A DNA stretch of 64,000 nt from Clarkia xantiana subsp. parviflora (Eukaryota > Streptophyta > Magnoliopsida > Myrtales > Onagraceae). Positions 20,990-32,729 of this stretch are shown here, in pieces. The notes beneath the pieces are model-generated. The model ran no database searches, was not told the DNA's origin, and saw only the letters and a list, made by a program, of their open reading frames with translations. The translations under genes and the position numbers were made by a program. Position 1 is the stretch's first letter, and each line of letters opens with the position of its first letter. The DNA lies in the NCBI GenBank assembly GCA_036873135.1, contig JAPTYO010000020.1, positions 8,373,203 through 8,437,202 on the forward strand, given 5' to 3'.

Positions 20990-23900
20990 ATGGCTGCAAC
21001 TGCTGCTGCACATTCGATCCTCTGCTGCCATTCTTCTTCTTCTTCTTCTTTCCCCTCTCCATTTTCTCGCTTCCCAACCACCTCCAAATTCTTCCCCTCA
21101 ACTTCCAGATCCTTCTCTTCATGCCGAGTATTCTCCCTCCTCCAACGGAACAACGATTCAGCCGCCCAAACCACCTCCGCGTGGCTCCCCAACCTTCTCC
21201 TCACCACCTGCGCCTCCGTCGCCTTGTCTCTTTCTCTCATCATCGCCGACGTCGATCCGGCGTCGGCCTTTGTGGGCACCACCCCGAGGAAGCTCCAGAC
21301 GGATGAGCTCGCCACTGTTCGCCTCTTCAAGGACAACACGCCCTCCGTCGTCTACATCACCAATCTCGCCGTCAAGTGAGCAGCCGAGACTTTATCTCGA
21401 TTGAATTTTTGAATAGCGCGTTTTTTGTTGATTTTCTTTTCGATTTAGGCAGGATGTGTTCACTTTGGACGTGTTAGAGGTGCCACAAGGATCCGGGTCG
21501 GGCTTCGTTTGGGATAAAGAGGGCAACATTGTTACCAATTATCATGTGATTCGTGGTGCATCTGATCTTAAGTAATTTGTTTCCAAATCTCATCATTCAA
21601 TTGTTCTCTAGTTTTTTTCAAGAATTATCAATCTATACTGTTCAAGGAAAAAATTCAATACTTGGAATAGCATGCTTCGATTGAACAATGAAGATACTCA
21701 TGTGCATCAATCTACTGTTTTTTCGGAATATCTGATATTGATTTGGTTTTCTATAGAGTGACTCTTGCTGATCAGTCAACGTACGATGCCAAAGTTGTTG
21801 GATTTGACCAAGACAAGGATGTTGCTGTTTTAAGAGTCGATGCACCGAAAGACAAGCTACGGCCGATACCAATTGGCATCTCTGCAGATTTACTTGTTGG
21901 GCAGAAAGTTTATGCCATTGGGAATCCAGTGAGTAGAATATTTCTGTGTATTCGCTAGAAGGAAGTGTCTTGCATTTTGATTGTTTTTGGAGTATTGTCA
22001 ACAATATTTTAGTGGCTGATAAAATGTAGCCTAAATATAATGATGGTCACCTTTCCTTTTCTTTTAATCAACAAAACTGAATATATTGTATCAATTTCTA
22101 ATATGATGGTTCATCTTGCAGTTTGGACTTGACCACACTCTTACAACTGGAGTTATCAGGTATGAGGCTTCAGTGATTACTCTACTTTCTGCAACAAAAA
22201 ATCTAGCTTATGCTTTCTACTTTCCTGTTTATGTTGGTTTCTATAAATCTTGCCCTTTTGAGTGTCTATCTCAAATTGATCGTATTCTGCTCGCTTATTA
22301 CACATATGCATCAAATTCAATGTTTCTTGAAACAGGCCATAATTTACGATACTCACATAATCAACAAGGAAGATATTTCTACAGCTTTGAAGCTAGGTTA
22401 TTAGGAGATCTAGTATCACTCAAACTTTAGCAATACTTTGTTTGCTTTCTGCAGAAATATCTAACTAATGAACAATATGGAAAGCCATATATGACTCGAC
22501 TTCTCAAATTTTATTTTGTTCATCCATTCTGAACTTTCAAAGCTGATATCATTTCTTGTTGCCTCATTTGGGTTATAGTGGACTTCGAAGAGAAATCAGT
22601 TCTGCAGCAACGGGTCGTCCAATACAAGATGTTATACAGACAGATGCAGCAATAAATCCCGGGAATAGCGGTGGCCCGCTTCTAGACAGTTCAGGGAGTC
22701 TTATTGGAATCAATACAGCAATATATTCTCCTTCTGGAGCTTCATCAGGTGTTGGGTTTTCAATTCCTGTAGACACTGTAAGTGTTATAAAAATTCAAAA
22801 CAATTTTCATTAATCTGCCTCTCTAAGTTCAAGTATATAAAAATGGCTGCTTGATACAGGTAAGTGGTATAGTGGATCAGCTAGTGAAATTTGGAAAAGT
22901 GACTAGACCCATTTTGGGGATTAAATTTGCACCCGATCAATCCGTGGAGCAACTGGGAGTAAGTGGCGTCCTTGTGCTGGATGCCCCTGCCAATGGCCCT
23001 GCTGGTAAAGCAGTGAGTTTCTTCTCTTCACTTGTCTGCAAATATTCAATCATGATTTTATTACAAGGAAATTTCTTTGAACATACCCCAAAAGAAACTA
23101 TTATTCATAGTTTATGATAGGGAAAAAGAAACTCAAAACAAAGGCTTGAACTTTTTTATTAGAAAATTTTAAAGATGCGTTCTGGGTAGGGATGGTTGTT
23201 CTGCATGTTGTCGTGTTTGTGCTGATAGTTTGTACACTGTACTCATCTCGTGTCATAAATTGCTAGCTCTTTAGTTCTGGAGAATGAGTCAAACTTGACT
23301 AAAAGCCCAAGCGATATTACTTACCTTGTGTATTGTATATGCAGGGCCTACAACCGACGAAGCGGGACGGTTATGGTAGACTTATTCTAGGTGACATTAT
23401 AACATCCGTAAATGGGAAAAAGGTGACTAACGGGAGCGACTTGTACAGAATTCTAGACCAATGTAATGTTGGAGATGAGGTACTATTCATCTCTTTTTGG
23501 CCACTAATTCATCTCTTCATTTTGCATGATCCTTCTTATATAGAATGGTAATATACCAAATTACTAGCTAAAACTTTTTTCGCGACTTTTCACTAGCTGA
23601 ACTATAGGAAATCTTTCAGGTACCTGAGCTTGCATATTTTAACAGACTAGTACCTGAAATTATTATCTTTTACTTATGAGTTCGTAATATATATTTGTTG
23701 TTACACCAGATTTTATAAGGTTGTATTCAACATCTCATTTTTGTTTATTATTACAATCTAGTAACTCATTTTTCTTTATTTTTGCTTGGCCAAAAAAAAA
23801 TTTATTCTTTTTGCACTTTTTATATCATTAGTGACAAAAACGAGTCACTAGATTGCACTAATAAGAAAAAATGAGATGCTTTATATAAACATCTAAATGC

Positions 23901-24453
23901 TGTTGCAATAACAAGTAAATTTATAAGGTTCCAAAAGTCGCAAGATTTTGATTTACAAATTTGTCAAAACGTGAAAGCATAGGTACCCGAAAGATATTTA
24001 TCCCCTAAAATAATGAAGTGCAACTCGTTAGCTTCATCTATTTTCTGTTAATCATGGATGAAATATGTATAATGGGCGCGACTATTGGTTTTCAGTCCAA
24101 AACCTAGCATAAAAATATACAGAGTTGACAAATTACACTGATGTATGTATAGTTTAGATAACCAAATGTTGCCAAAAAAAAAACTGATCTTTCATTCGTC
24201 CAATTCTATCAAAAGTGGAATTGACTACATAGAATCAAAGTTCACATAAGTTAGGTTACTAATTGGTGGAATAGTATCTAATTGGAAACTTTTTTTTACT
24301 CACTAATATGCAAGATAAGAGTATTCCTTAACTACTGCTTCTTTATGTGATGGAGCTATGATGTTGATGATGCAGATAATTGTGGAAGTTCTGCGCGGTG
24401 ATCATAAAGAGAAGATACCGGTGACTCTTGAGCCGAAGCCTGAGGAAACATGA
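20990..24453 (+). CDS. DEG1: Chloroplast thylakoid-lumen serine protease DEG1 (DegP/HtrA family)
   Basis: Eight exons: 20990-21375, 21449-21571, 21757-21928, 22122-22159, 22579-22777, 22860-23012, 23345-23479 and 24376-24453. All are GT-AG and in phase, giving 427 residues, close to the 439 of Arabidopsis DEG1. The N-terminus is Ser-rich (chloroplast transit peptide), then a hydrophobic lumen-targeting stretch ending before [14 protein letters not shown]. The trypsin-like domain has His161 (NYHVI), Asp191 (DKDVAVL) and Ser270 (GNSGGP). A single PDZ domain fills the C-terminal 110 residues. DEG1 is an ATP-independent hexameric protease and chaperone that degrades damaged photosystem II D1 and lumen proteins. 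The first in-frame ATG is used. All catalytic residues are present and no defect is seen. Intron 7 (896 bp) holds a MITE-like insertion. Confidence 0.97.
23605..24005. mobile_element. MITE-like inverted-repeat insertion in DEG1 intron 7
   Basis: The left end (GGAAATCTTTCAGGTACCTG, from about 23607) is matched inverted by the right end around 23975-24000 (AGGTACCCGAAAGATATTT). A second inner pair is 'catctcatttttgttta' (23740) against 'aaaaaatgagatgc' (23866). About 400 bp, no ORF. It sits entirely inside the intron and leaves both splice sites intact. A target duplication was not resolved. Confidence 0.6.
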
Positions 24454-24774
24454 TTAGGTTGTTATGGCCCGTGATTTATACTTGCGAAACTGCTCTGATG
24501 AGGTTTCTTCTGCATCAAGCAATCGGTTTGCTATTGTTGCTGTACTGTACATACTTCCATTGGTCCAACTGTATTTGTAAATCTGTTAGCAACTTGTGAA
24601 TTAGAGTTGATGTAATGTCGACTTCCGTACAGTGGACGGGATGAATGAAACTGAATCAAACAGAATTAACTGTTTCTTTGTTTCATCTCATCTGTTTGTT
24701 TATCCTTTTTCTCGCAAATACCCTCTATATTCTGCAGCTCTGCTTACTATTTAACTACATAGTGATTACTTATT
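24454..24774 (+). other. DEG1 3' flank
   Basis: Presumed 3' untranslated region and terminator of DEG1, ending within the first 200 bp. I see no canonical AATAAA close to the stop and no other gene. Confidence 0.4.
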
Positions 24775-25070
24775 AGAGTTAAAATGTATTTTGGTACAAT
24801 ATGTTTTATCGAAATTAGTTTTTTGTGCAACACATATTTATCTTTTTTTACTTTTAGTGCAATACGTATGCATTTGTAGTTTTATTTTGCATCTGTTAAC
24901 TTTGCCCACGTACAGTGCACGTAACACATTTAATAATTGATTAAAAAATGAATTTTGAATTTGTTAATGACAGATATACCCTCAAATAAATATGTTGAGC
25001 CAAAAAGAAAAACACATTGCATTCCGATTGCAAAAAAAAAAAAAAAAACAAAACAAAAAAACAAAATCCA
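24775..25070. repeat. Diverged relative of the inverted-repeat element at 20.2 kb
   Basis: The motifs 'attttggtacaatatg' (24787), 'ttttagtgcaatacgtatgc' (24851) and 'tttgcatctgttaact' (24887) parallel 'ttttggtgcaatacg' and 'tttagtgcatctgttag' at 20160-20215, in the same order. Only one arm is clear here; the right part ends in an A run at 25030-25060. DEG1 is therefore bracketed by two members of one repeat family. Confidence 0.5.
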
Positions 25071-25170
25071 AACCCTCAATCTTGGTACTATTGTTTCTGC
25101 TGCCCATCAATCTATAACATAACAATAGAGAAAATGAAAGGTCTGAAATAAGAGGAAGGGCGGTAATAGC

Positions 25171-25842
25171 TAGGGGTGAGCAAATATCCCGAGAGGCTCA
25201 AAATCCCGCCCGTCCCGCCCTAGCCCGTCCCAAAAAGCCCGTCCCAAAAATGTACCCAAGCCCTAATGGGCGGGACTTTTCTTCTCAACTAGGGATAGGG
25301 CTAGGGCTAGGGATTTTTTACGAAGTCCCAAAAGACCCGTCCCGTCCCTTTTTGTTAACTAATCAGTTATAAACTATAGTTAGTTAAGTTAACTTTAGTG
25401 ATGGCTCGGGTTGAAGTTCCATTTGATCTGGGATTTGTATTTATAACTTGTTATGTCAGAATTGTTGGTGATTTTGTGTTAGAGTCTTGGTAAAACTTAG
25501 TTTTGGAGTCATTGGTGAACTATTTTGGAGAACCAAGTTATGTGTTGAACTTGGTGTTCTGAGTGATTTTGGTGTTTTATGGTGAACTTTGTGATATGTG
25601 CTGAACTTTGTTGTTGTTCTATGTTTGGTTATGGTTTAATTAAATTGAGTATGATTTTTTTTTTTTTTTAACTTGGATGAGAATTTGGGTTTGTCCCATT
25701 TGTCCCTAGTCCCTGTAGGCCCGTGACGGGCGGGCCTTTTCCTACTAGCTAGGGCTCGGGACAGCCATTAAGTGGCCCTAGTTTTAGGGCTTGGGCCATT
25801 TTTTTAGAAAAAGCCCGCCCATCTGTCCCATGCTCAGCCCTA
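25171..25842. mobile_element. Non-autonomous hAT element 1
   Basis: Terminal inverted repeats TAGGGGTGAGCA (left) and TGCTCAGCCCTA (right) with one mismatch, flanked by a perfect 8-bp duplication GTAATAGC (25163-25170, 25843-25850). Eight-base duplications and a TAGGG terminus mark hAT elements. Both ends are packed with 'cccgtccc' / 'gggcggg' subterminal repeats, likely transposase binding sites. 672 bp, no transposase. Confidence 0.92.
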
Positions 25843-25888
25843 GTAATAGCCATAACTTCTACATCCACCAGAGAATTGATGAGGTTGT

Positions 25889-26430
25889 TGTTATGAAATA
25901 ACGAGTTAAAGGACTTGATTAGATGTTTTTAGAAGTTTAAGGACTTAGTTGCAATTAACGGGAGTTGAGTTGTTAAATAACAGAAATGCAACGATTTGTT
26001 AGTTAGCCAACTATAAATGTTAACTGATGTATTTGAGTGAGTTTTCATCGAATGAATTGAGTGAATTCTTCTTCTTCTTCCTTTTCTTTTATTCCCTATC
26101 AATTGGTATCAGAGTGGCGATTGCTTTCGGTGAAGCTTGTGGTTCTACAGAGAAATCAAGATTATGGCGGAAAGCACTCGTTCGTGAACAAGAAATCAAG
26201 AAACTGGAGGTGCATATGAGGGATCAAGACAAGGTGATACGGAGAGTTGACAAATCTGCATTAGAGACGCGTGAATTGGTTAATGGATTGAATGTCAAGT
26301 ACGCTTCTATGGTGGAGCAATAGACGTTAATGACGGAGCAACAGACAGAGTTAGCTTCGCAGCTGAAACAAATTCCATGAGGATCTCAAACTCAAAACTT
26401 TCGTTGCGACGAAATGAAATGCATACTACT
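25889..26430 (+). mobile_element. LTR retrotransposon fragment: 5' LTR, primer site and gag start
   Basis: A short LTR-like unit (25889-26101, TGTTATGAA...CCCTATCA, about 213 bp) is followed by TTGGTATCAGAGT (26103-26115), the complement of initiator methionine tRNA. An ATG at 26164 soon meets a stop, but a second frame continues as a charged helical segment (REQEIKKLE ... RRVDKSALETRELV) to 26323, as in the start of a Ty3/gypsy gag. Everything downstream is lost. The frame break shows decay. Confidence 0.6.
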
Positions 26431-26681
26431 CGACATATTTGAGCATACCTGAGATTGAGGTTCAAATTATATTGTGTCCAGAAACAAGTTTTTTCTGTAA
26501 TGTTACAAAAAGATTTATAATTAGGTTATAATTAATCATTAAACTCCCATGCACAAAGTTGGTTTCAAAAAGTCATGTTGCTCAAGTTTATTGTTGATGA
26601 TAAAAAAAAATGTGATAGGAAGTCCAAAGCTAGCTAAGTTCAACAACATGTTGGGTTTGTGTCGAATTAGTTGGTTAAGTC

Positions 26682-27306
26682 TAGGGATGTCAACGGGTCT
26701 CGGGGCCTCGCTGACCCGCGGGGCCCCGACCCGGTTTTGACCAGCCGACCCGCGGGTCACGGGTCGGGTCCGGGGCGGGTCGGGCTCGGGTCGGGGCGGG
26801 TCCGGGTCTAGAGACCCGGGGCCCCGTAGACCCGCCCCGAAATGCATATATATATAATTTTTTTTTTAAATGTTAATATAATCTAACATTTACTAAACAA
26901 TATGGTTAATATAGTACATATATAAATAACATGGACTAAATTACAAATAGATGTATATTTAGATTATTAGGATTTGTTAATTTGGTGTTTGGATTTGAAT
27001 TTGTAATGAATTTGATGTGTTTATTGTTTATATTTGATTGGTGTTAGATTTAAGTTTTGAATTTATATATAATGTAATATTTTGAAAAAAAAAATTGTAT
27101 TTCATATTGAAAAGTGAAAAAAAAAAAAAAAAATTGTTCACATGGCGGGGCGGGTCGGGGCCCCGCGGGTCGACCCGCGGGATTGTTGACCCGACCCTAC
27201 CCGACCCGAAAGGGCCATTTGGCCGGGGCCGGGTCAGCCAGGCCGACCCGCGGGGCGGGTCCGGGGCTGCGAAAACCCGCCCCGACCCGCCCCGTTGCCA
27301 TCCCTA
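26682..27306. mobile_element. Non-autonomous hAT element 2
   Basis: Ends TAGGGATGTCAACGGG and CCCCGTTGCCATCCCTA form imperfect inverted repeats. The 8-bp duplication GTTAAGTC is perfect (26674-26681, 27307-27314). The ends are extremely GC-rich ('gggtcgggg', 'gacccgcggg') while the core is AT-rich. 625 bp, no transposase. A different family from the hAT at 25171. Confidence 0.92.
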
Positions 27307-27363
27307 GTTAAGTCCACTAAGCAATTTAGCTCGTTAGCTATTTTAAATAGCAAATTGATTATG

Positions 27364-27365
<2 letters not shown>

Positions 27366-27418
<53 letters not shown>
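27366..27418. repeat. (TA)n microsatellite
   Basis: About 26 uninterrupted TA dinucleotides. It is likely length-variable between individuals. Short AT repeats recur at 27430-27440 and 27466-27480. Confidence 0.95.
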
Positions 27419-27421
<3 letters not shown>

Positions 27422-27443
27422 GAGTTATATAATATATATACAT

Positions 27444-27864
27444 TGTTAGGGCGGTGGTGGATGGCTATATATATATATATAGGGTTAATTGCTTGTATAG
27501 CAGTGATGCCGTGAGACAAGGAGCTGTGCCGTGAGGGTAGTCTTCCTAGGATTTTATGGTATCAACAGAGCAACAAGGTTAGAACGTGAGTTCTTGTATT
27601 GCGTGAGGGTTTTCTAAGTGTAGATGAGTGTTTAACTAATGTGTTTAGAGTAACATGTAATAGGTATCTACATGTACTGTGAGAGTGAGTGCTCTATGTG
27701 GTCTCGTCTTGTAACCCTCCGGTGTTGAGTGTGCTAGTAAAGTAGTGCTCCTCCTTTGCCCGTGAACGTAGGTCGCGTTGACCGAACCACATTAAATATT
27801 GTGTTCTTTATTGCTTTCTTTTAATCCGTTTGTGAGTGTTGAGAGAATCGATCCTAACACATCA
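27444..27864 (+). mobile_element. Solo LTR
   Basis: 421 bp beginning TGTTAGGGCGG and ending CCTAACACATCA, flanked by the 5-bp duplication TACAT (27439-27443 and 27865-27869). There is no internal domain, so LTR-LTR recombination removed the element. The U5-like part ('ccgtgaacgtaggtcgcg' near 27760) resembles copia-type LTRs. A 'tggtatcaacagagc' stretch at 27559 looks like a primer-site motif inside the unit. Confidence 0.7.
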
Positions 27865-27869
27865 TACAT

Positions 27870-28189
27870 GCAACAAAGATGTGGGAGAGACCCTTGAATG
27901 GTAGCTAGCTTCTAGTAGAGCTTCCAATGCAGAATGGTGGCCACATCTTTCACCTAAATAAATAAAAGGGTCCAATTGCAATAATAAATTAATATAATGG
28001 AAAACTCAGAATTAATTTATTTATTGTTAATATTAGCAAAAGTGAGAAGGGGAATCTCCTCTCACTATATATTGAACACAGAAGAGGATTGGAAGAAGAA
28101 GAATATATATAATGAAATTAGAGGGGGAGGATGATGATGATGGGTGCACTGGTTTTCTTTCACTACATACATATATACCTTCTCACAGT
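27870..28189. other. No gene seen
   Basis: AT-rich flank between the solo LTR and the carbonic anhydrase remnant. An in-frame run of 'atgatgatgatg' near 28130 gives a short ORF with no recognisable features. The missing C-terminal exons of the carbonic anhydrase are not here. Confidence 0.5.
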
Positions 28190-29017
28190 GGGTGCACTGG
28201 TCTCCGAATATGGAGTGCCTCCATGCGCTGACAAGACCTTAGCTTTGGCGGGTGCCCCGATCTTCACCCACTCTTCAATGAAATCACTGCATTTTGACTC
28301 AGCCCCATTATTAGCTAGCTAGACACTTAAAATATATAGGATTTATTTATTTATGTATGTTAGTAAATACTAAATTCTAAAATAAATCCAACGTACGTGG
28401 AGTATTTTCCATCGTATGGGAAAGACATAAGCCCCTTGATGCCTCCACAAGCACTGTGGCCAATCACAAAGATGTACTCCACCTATTAAAATAAGCATTA
28501 ATATATTTTAAAATTTGCAAAAATAATATATTACTTTTTCAATTTCCGCAATTAGACCCCAACAGTTATAGTAGTAGTTAAGGGTTTACCTTGAGATGCA
28601 AGACAGCGTACTCAATGGCAGATCCAACTCCAGCATACTTGTCCCAGTCCTATCCAACGTTGGTGCCGATTGTAAACAGATTAATTGTGGTTTTTTGTTT
28701 TTATATATAAATCAAATAATTTAAAAAGTAAATTATAAGGTTTAAGTGACCCTGATCATATGGAGGGACTAGGTTAGCAACGTTTCTAACAACGAAAGCC
28801 TCACCGGGTTGGAAATCAAGAATGCGAGAGTCAGAGCAGGCAAACACCATAAACTGCAACGTTTAAAAGTATATATACATGCATATATTAAATCAACTGT
28901 CAATGAAATGTAATTAAGTTAATTATATGTAATATATATTAGACAGGGTTTGTGGTTATGGTACCTTGGGGCTTTGACCTTTGGCTAGTTCAATCACCAT
29001 ACAGAGCAGGGTTGGTC

Positions 29018-29637
29018 CTGTAAGTGCAACATGGAAATGATATTAAAAGTCGAACCGGGAGTTGAACCTGCTAGGTTGGACCAGAAACCTAGCTATTAAC
29101 CGGATTCATCATTTGTCAGTTACCCAGTCCAATTCAATAAGGCCGTTAAATCGAACACGAAATTAATGCATGCATGCATGCAAAAACACCAAAGAAGAAG
29201 AAACTATACATGTATATTATATATATAAACTTATATATAATTCTTGCTAGTGCCGGGTCAATCCGTAAGGAGTAAAGTACTGACTATTAATATTTTTTTA
29301 TTCTCAAGACTCAGGCAAAATATGAACCGGATATATCTATTTAAGGGACGTAGCACTGAACAATTACATCATATTACATTATTTTTTCATACTAAGTTTT
29401 TAACACTTGACTCGATGAAGCGCGTGTCGAAGACTGTGCCTAATGTCGTGTCCAACTTGGACTCGGTTTGGCCACGAGTTGGCACGAACAAGACTGACAC
29501 GGGTTAATTACGGATTTGACCCGGCCCCACTCTACAATATTTGACACGAACTCTAGTGTAAATATATAAAATTAACCACGGTATTACTAATCACGGAGAA
29601 AATTCATGTCAGACCTCAAACACCTTTAGACAGGAAC
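29018..29637. other. Intron remnant with uncertain repeat sequence
   Basis: Intron DNA of the carbonic anhydrase pseudogene before the CACTA insertion. The stretch 29400-29535 is rich in 'cgtgtc' / 'gacacg' motifs of the kind found at hAT ends, but no terminal repeat or target duplication was found. Confidence 0.35.
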
Positions 29638-30064
29638 CTCTACAGGAAAACATGTAAATAACGACAGTTAGTAGCGGCACTATACCTGAAGCGTCGACAT
29701 TTTTTTGTAAAACCGCAAATAGCGATACTAGTCCTGAAGTGTCGACATTTTTTGTAAAATAAAGTACCGTCACTTAGTATAAATGCCGCTATTTTTCGTT
29801 TTTGCTACTATCGGACCTTTAGAAAAGTGCCGCTAACGTTTTACTAAAAATAATGTTTTTTTTCATCTTCGGCACTCCACTAACTTTTTACTAAAAGTAA
29901 TTTAATGACACCACTTAGTTTTCTTCCTCTCTTCGGCAGTTTTCATAGTGCTGCTAAATTTTTACTAAAAAAATTACGGCAGTTAAATTAAAAATAATCT
30001 AGTAATAATAAGAATAATTAATAATAATAATTATATAAAATTAAAGCCGCTTTAGTTTTTTAGA

Positions 30065-30263
30065 AGCTTATTGTTCACAATCAGGAAGAGGGTTTAGGGT
30101 TTCGTCTCTCTTCCTGAATCTTATACATTCACACCTTTCTTCCTACGATAACAGGATATTGGTTTCATAGAACGATTCTCAAAGATCTCAATCTCATCCA
30201 AGATACTTCGGCTAACATCGATCTTGAGCTAATCTAAGTTCCTTTACATCTTCCTCTAGCCTT
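30065..30263 (+). pseudogene. Captured gene fragment: 5' leader, left of the copia insertion
   Basis: After the subterminal repeats the composition changes to pyrimidine-rich leader-like DNA ('gggtttagggtttcgtctct' at 30090). It ends at the copia target site GCCTT (30259-30263). Its continuation is at 41454, where the leader leads into an ATG. The copia element therefore landed in the leader of the captured gene. Confidence 0.5.
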
Positions 30264-30588
30264 TGATAATTTCTGAATATGGTGGTAAGATTGGGAAGAT
30301 GAAGAGGTGAAACCCTAGAGAAATATTGCGCAGCGATTCGGGCTTCAAGAGGGGAGTTCCTTCATCTGGTCCCCCTCTCCACACCAATCCTAAACTATAT
30401 AAAGGGTCTCGTAAATAAACAATTACAAAAGAGTCCCCAAAGTAAAGAAGGAACACCCTAAAGCCCACAAAGAAAATAAAACTGACTAAAACACAAAAGC
30501 AATCCGAAAAAGGCCTAAGACCCAGAAATACCAAGACTGAAAGCTTGGAACCCAAAGAGAATGGGCTGAAAAGCAGCCTAGCTCAAAA
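30264..30588 (-). repeat. Copia 3' LTR (left)
   Basis: 325 bp. In coding sense it starts TTTTGAGCTAGG and ends ATTATCA, so the usual TG is preceded by three extra T. It differs from the right LTR at several positions, most near 30280-30295. Confidence 0.9.
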
Positions 30589-31998
30589 CCCCCCCACAAG
30601 CTTGAAGTCTTGAAACTCCCCCACAAGCTTGAACATCTTGAACATCATGTGAAGAGCTATCCAAGTCTTTAAGGTCACCTGTGAATATGTTCTTCATGCC
30701 AATCTTGTTAGACAAGTAATGGTGTTGGTGACCTAATAAAGACTTAGTAAGCAAGTCAGCTAATTGCTCCTCTGACTTAACATATTTTGGCAATATCAAG
30801 CCTTTGATAAACATGTCACGAATAAAATGACATTCAATGTCAATATGCTTGGTACGTTCATGAAAAACAGGATTGGAAGTGATTTGGATAGCAGCCTTAT
30901 TATCACAATAAAGTGGTATAGGACTGTCATTTTTAAAACCTAACTCACCCAATAGCCTGTTTAACCAAATGAGCTCAGTGACAGTCTTACCCATACAAAT
31001 GTACTCAGCTTCAGCAGAGGATCGAGAAACAGTGGTCTGCTTCTTGACCTTCCAAGAAACAGGGGAGTTACCAATAAACACAATGTAACAGACACATATT
31101 TCCTATCTATGACATTACTCCCCCAGTCTGAATCACAATAAGCAGAAAGAACAGGAGTAGAAGTAGAGGATAACAAAATACCCTTACCTGGCTCACCTTT
31201 GATATACCTGATAATCCTAAGAGCTGCTTGATAGTGAGACTCTTTAGGATTATTGAGAAATTGACTCAGATGCTAGACAGAATATGCAATATCTGGCCTC
31301 GTCATTGTCAAATACAATAACTTGCCAATCACTCTTCTATATGAACTAACATCACTCAACAAAGCATCAGAAGAGTTAATCTTAAAATGGTCATCATAAG
31401 CAGCAGTAGTCAATTTCAAATTGTTTTCCATAGGAGTTCTTAAAGGTTTACAGCCAGATAAGCCAACATCAGAAATAAGTTCAAGAGCATATTTGCGCTA
31501 ATTTAAAATGATCCCTTTATCAGATCTAGCAACCTCAATTCCCAGAAAATATTTCAAATCTCCAAAATCTTTCATTTTAAAGTTATGCTCTAGAACAGAT
31601 TTTAGCTCAGTAATCAACTTCATACTATTGCCAGAAATAAGCAAATCATCCACATAGACAAGTAAAATCACAATGTATGTTCCACTAGTTTTGATAAACA
31701 TAGAATAATCTGCCTTAGATTGAGAATAACCAGAAGAAACCAAAGCCTCAGTCAAGTTTATGTTCCATTGTCTAGAAACTTGTTTAAGCCCATATAAGGA
31801 TTTTTGTAAATGACAGACAAGATTGCCATGTTTTTCAAAACCAGGTGGGACAGACATGTAAACTTCCTCAAAGAGATTACCTTGCAAAAACGCATTATAA
31901 ACATCCATTTGAAAAATGGGCCAGTTATTGATAGAGGCTAAGGCAAGAATAGTTCTAACTGTATTCATTTTTGCAACAGGAGAAAAGGTTTCATTGTA
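30589..31998 (-). pseudogene. Copia pol, C-terminal part: reverse transcriptase end and RNase H
   Basis: Continues the reverse transcriptase cut by the gypsy insertion. 31498-31968 holds MDVYNAFLQGNL, SLYGLKQVSRQWN and the catalytic LVYVDDLLI, ending at a stop at 31498. RNase H follows in other frames: YCDSDWGS near 31130, then SRSSAEAEY and LYCDNKAAIQI (30578-31081). The Asp/Glu residues of RNase H are present, but stops and frameshifts separate the parts. An unusual short repeat (QACGG twice) is encoded next to the polypurine tract. Confidence 0.88.
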
Positions 31999-32000
31999 AT

Positions 32001-32699
32001 TGTTGGATCATGGTTGGAAGTCCGGTACGATCTTGACGGCGATCCGAACTCCTTCGCTCCACGTAATCCTGCAAGAGGGGAATAGACCGGGCGGTGACCC
32101 AGAATCCCTCTCCGATGCTTAAATGAGTATCGCAATAATCTCAATAAACTGGCAAGCAAGAGTCTCAGTATTCAGAAAAACGTATCGATCTGAGGTAACT
32201 TCTGCCCTTTTATAGGCGAAGAGCTACCTCAGTTACCTGGTGAACCGCTGGGGCGGTTAGCCCACGTTCCGCTTATCTCGGCCACGATCCCGCCTATCTC
32301 GGCCATGATCTCGCCTATCTCGGCCACGCTCCGCGTATCTCGGCCATGATCTCGTCTATCTCGGCCACGCTCCGCGTATCTCGGCCTCAACCTCTGATAG
32401 CAAGTCCCGACCATCATCGGGGACTCCAGAGTCATCTCATTGTGTCACCACTCGGGGCCCCTCGTCATCGTGACAGGGCCAACATTCTCAGGGATTCATC
32501 ATCGGGGCCTACTTAAAGGCATCTCATCGGGAGCGTCCAGATCGCCTATCGGGACCGACTCTGTCGAGACCTTTCACCATCGGGACTCCTCTCATCGGGA
32601 CACTCCGCATTGGTCTTCTTGACCTCTCTTAGGGCCCAGTGGGCCTATTCGCCGTTTACTCGTCGTTAAAGGGCCTAACGGCCATAGCGAAACCCATCA
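32001..32699 (-). repeat. Element B, 3' LTR (left)
   Basis: 699 bp, TGTTGGATCATGG to GAAACCCATCA. It contains several copies of a 'tatctcggcca(c/t)gatc' unit of about 20 bp and has fewer of them than the right LTR. Confidence 0.9.
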
Positions 32700-32729
32700 T
32701 TTGCCCCCAAGACATGAGGGACTTACAGT

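Noticed and set aside
28131..28322. Plus-strand ORF starting with four ATG triplets
   Set aside because: It lies opposite the last remaining carbonic anhydrase exon and has no features of its own.
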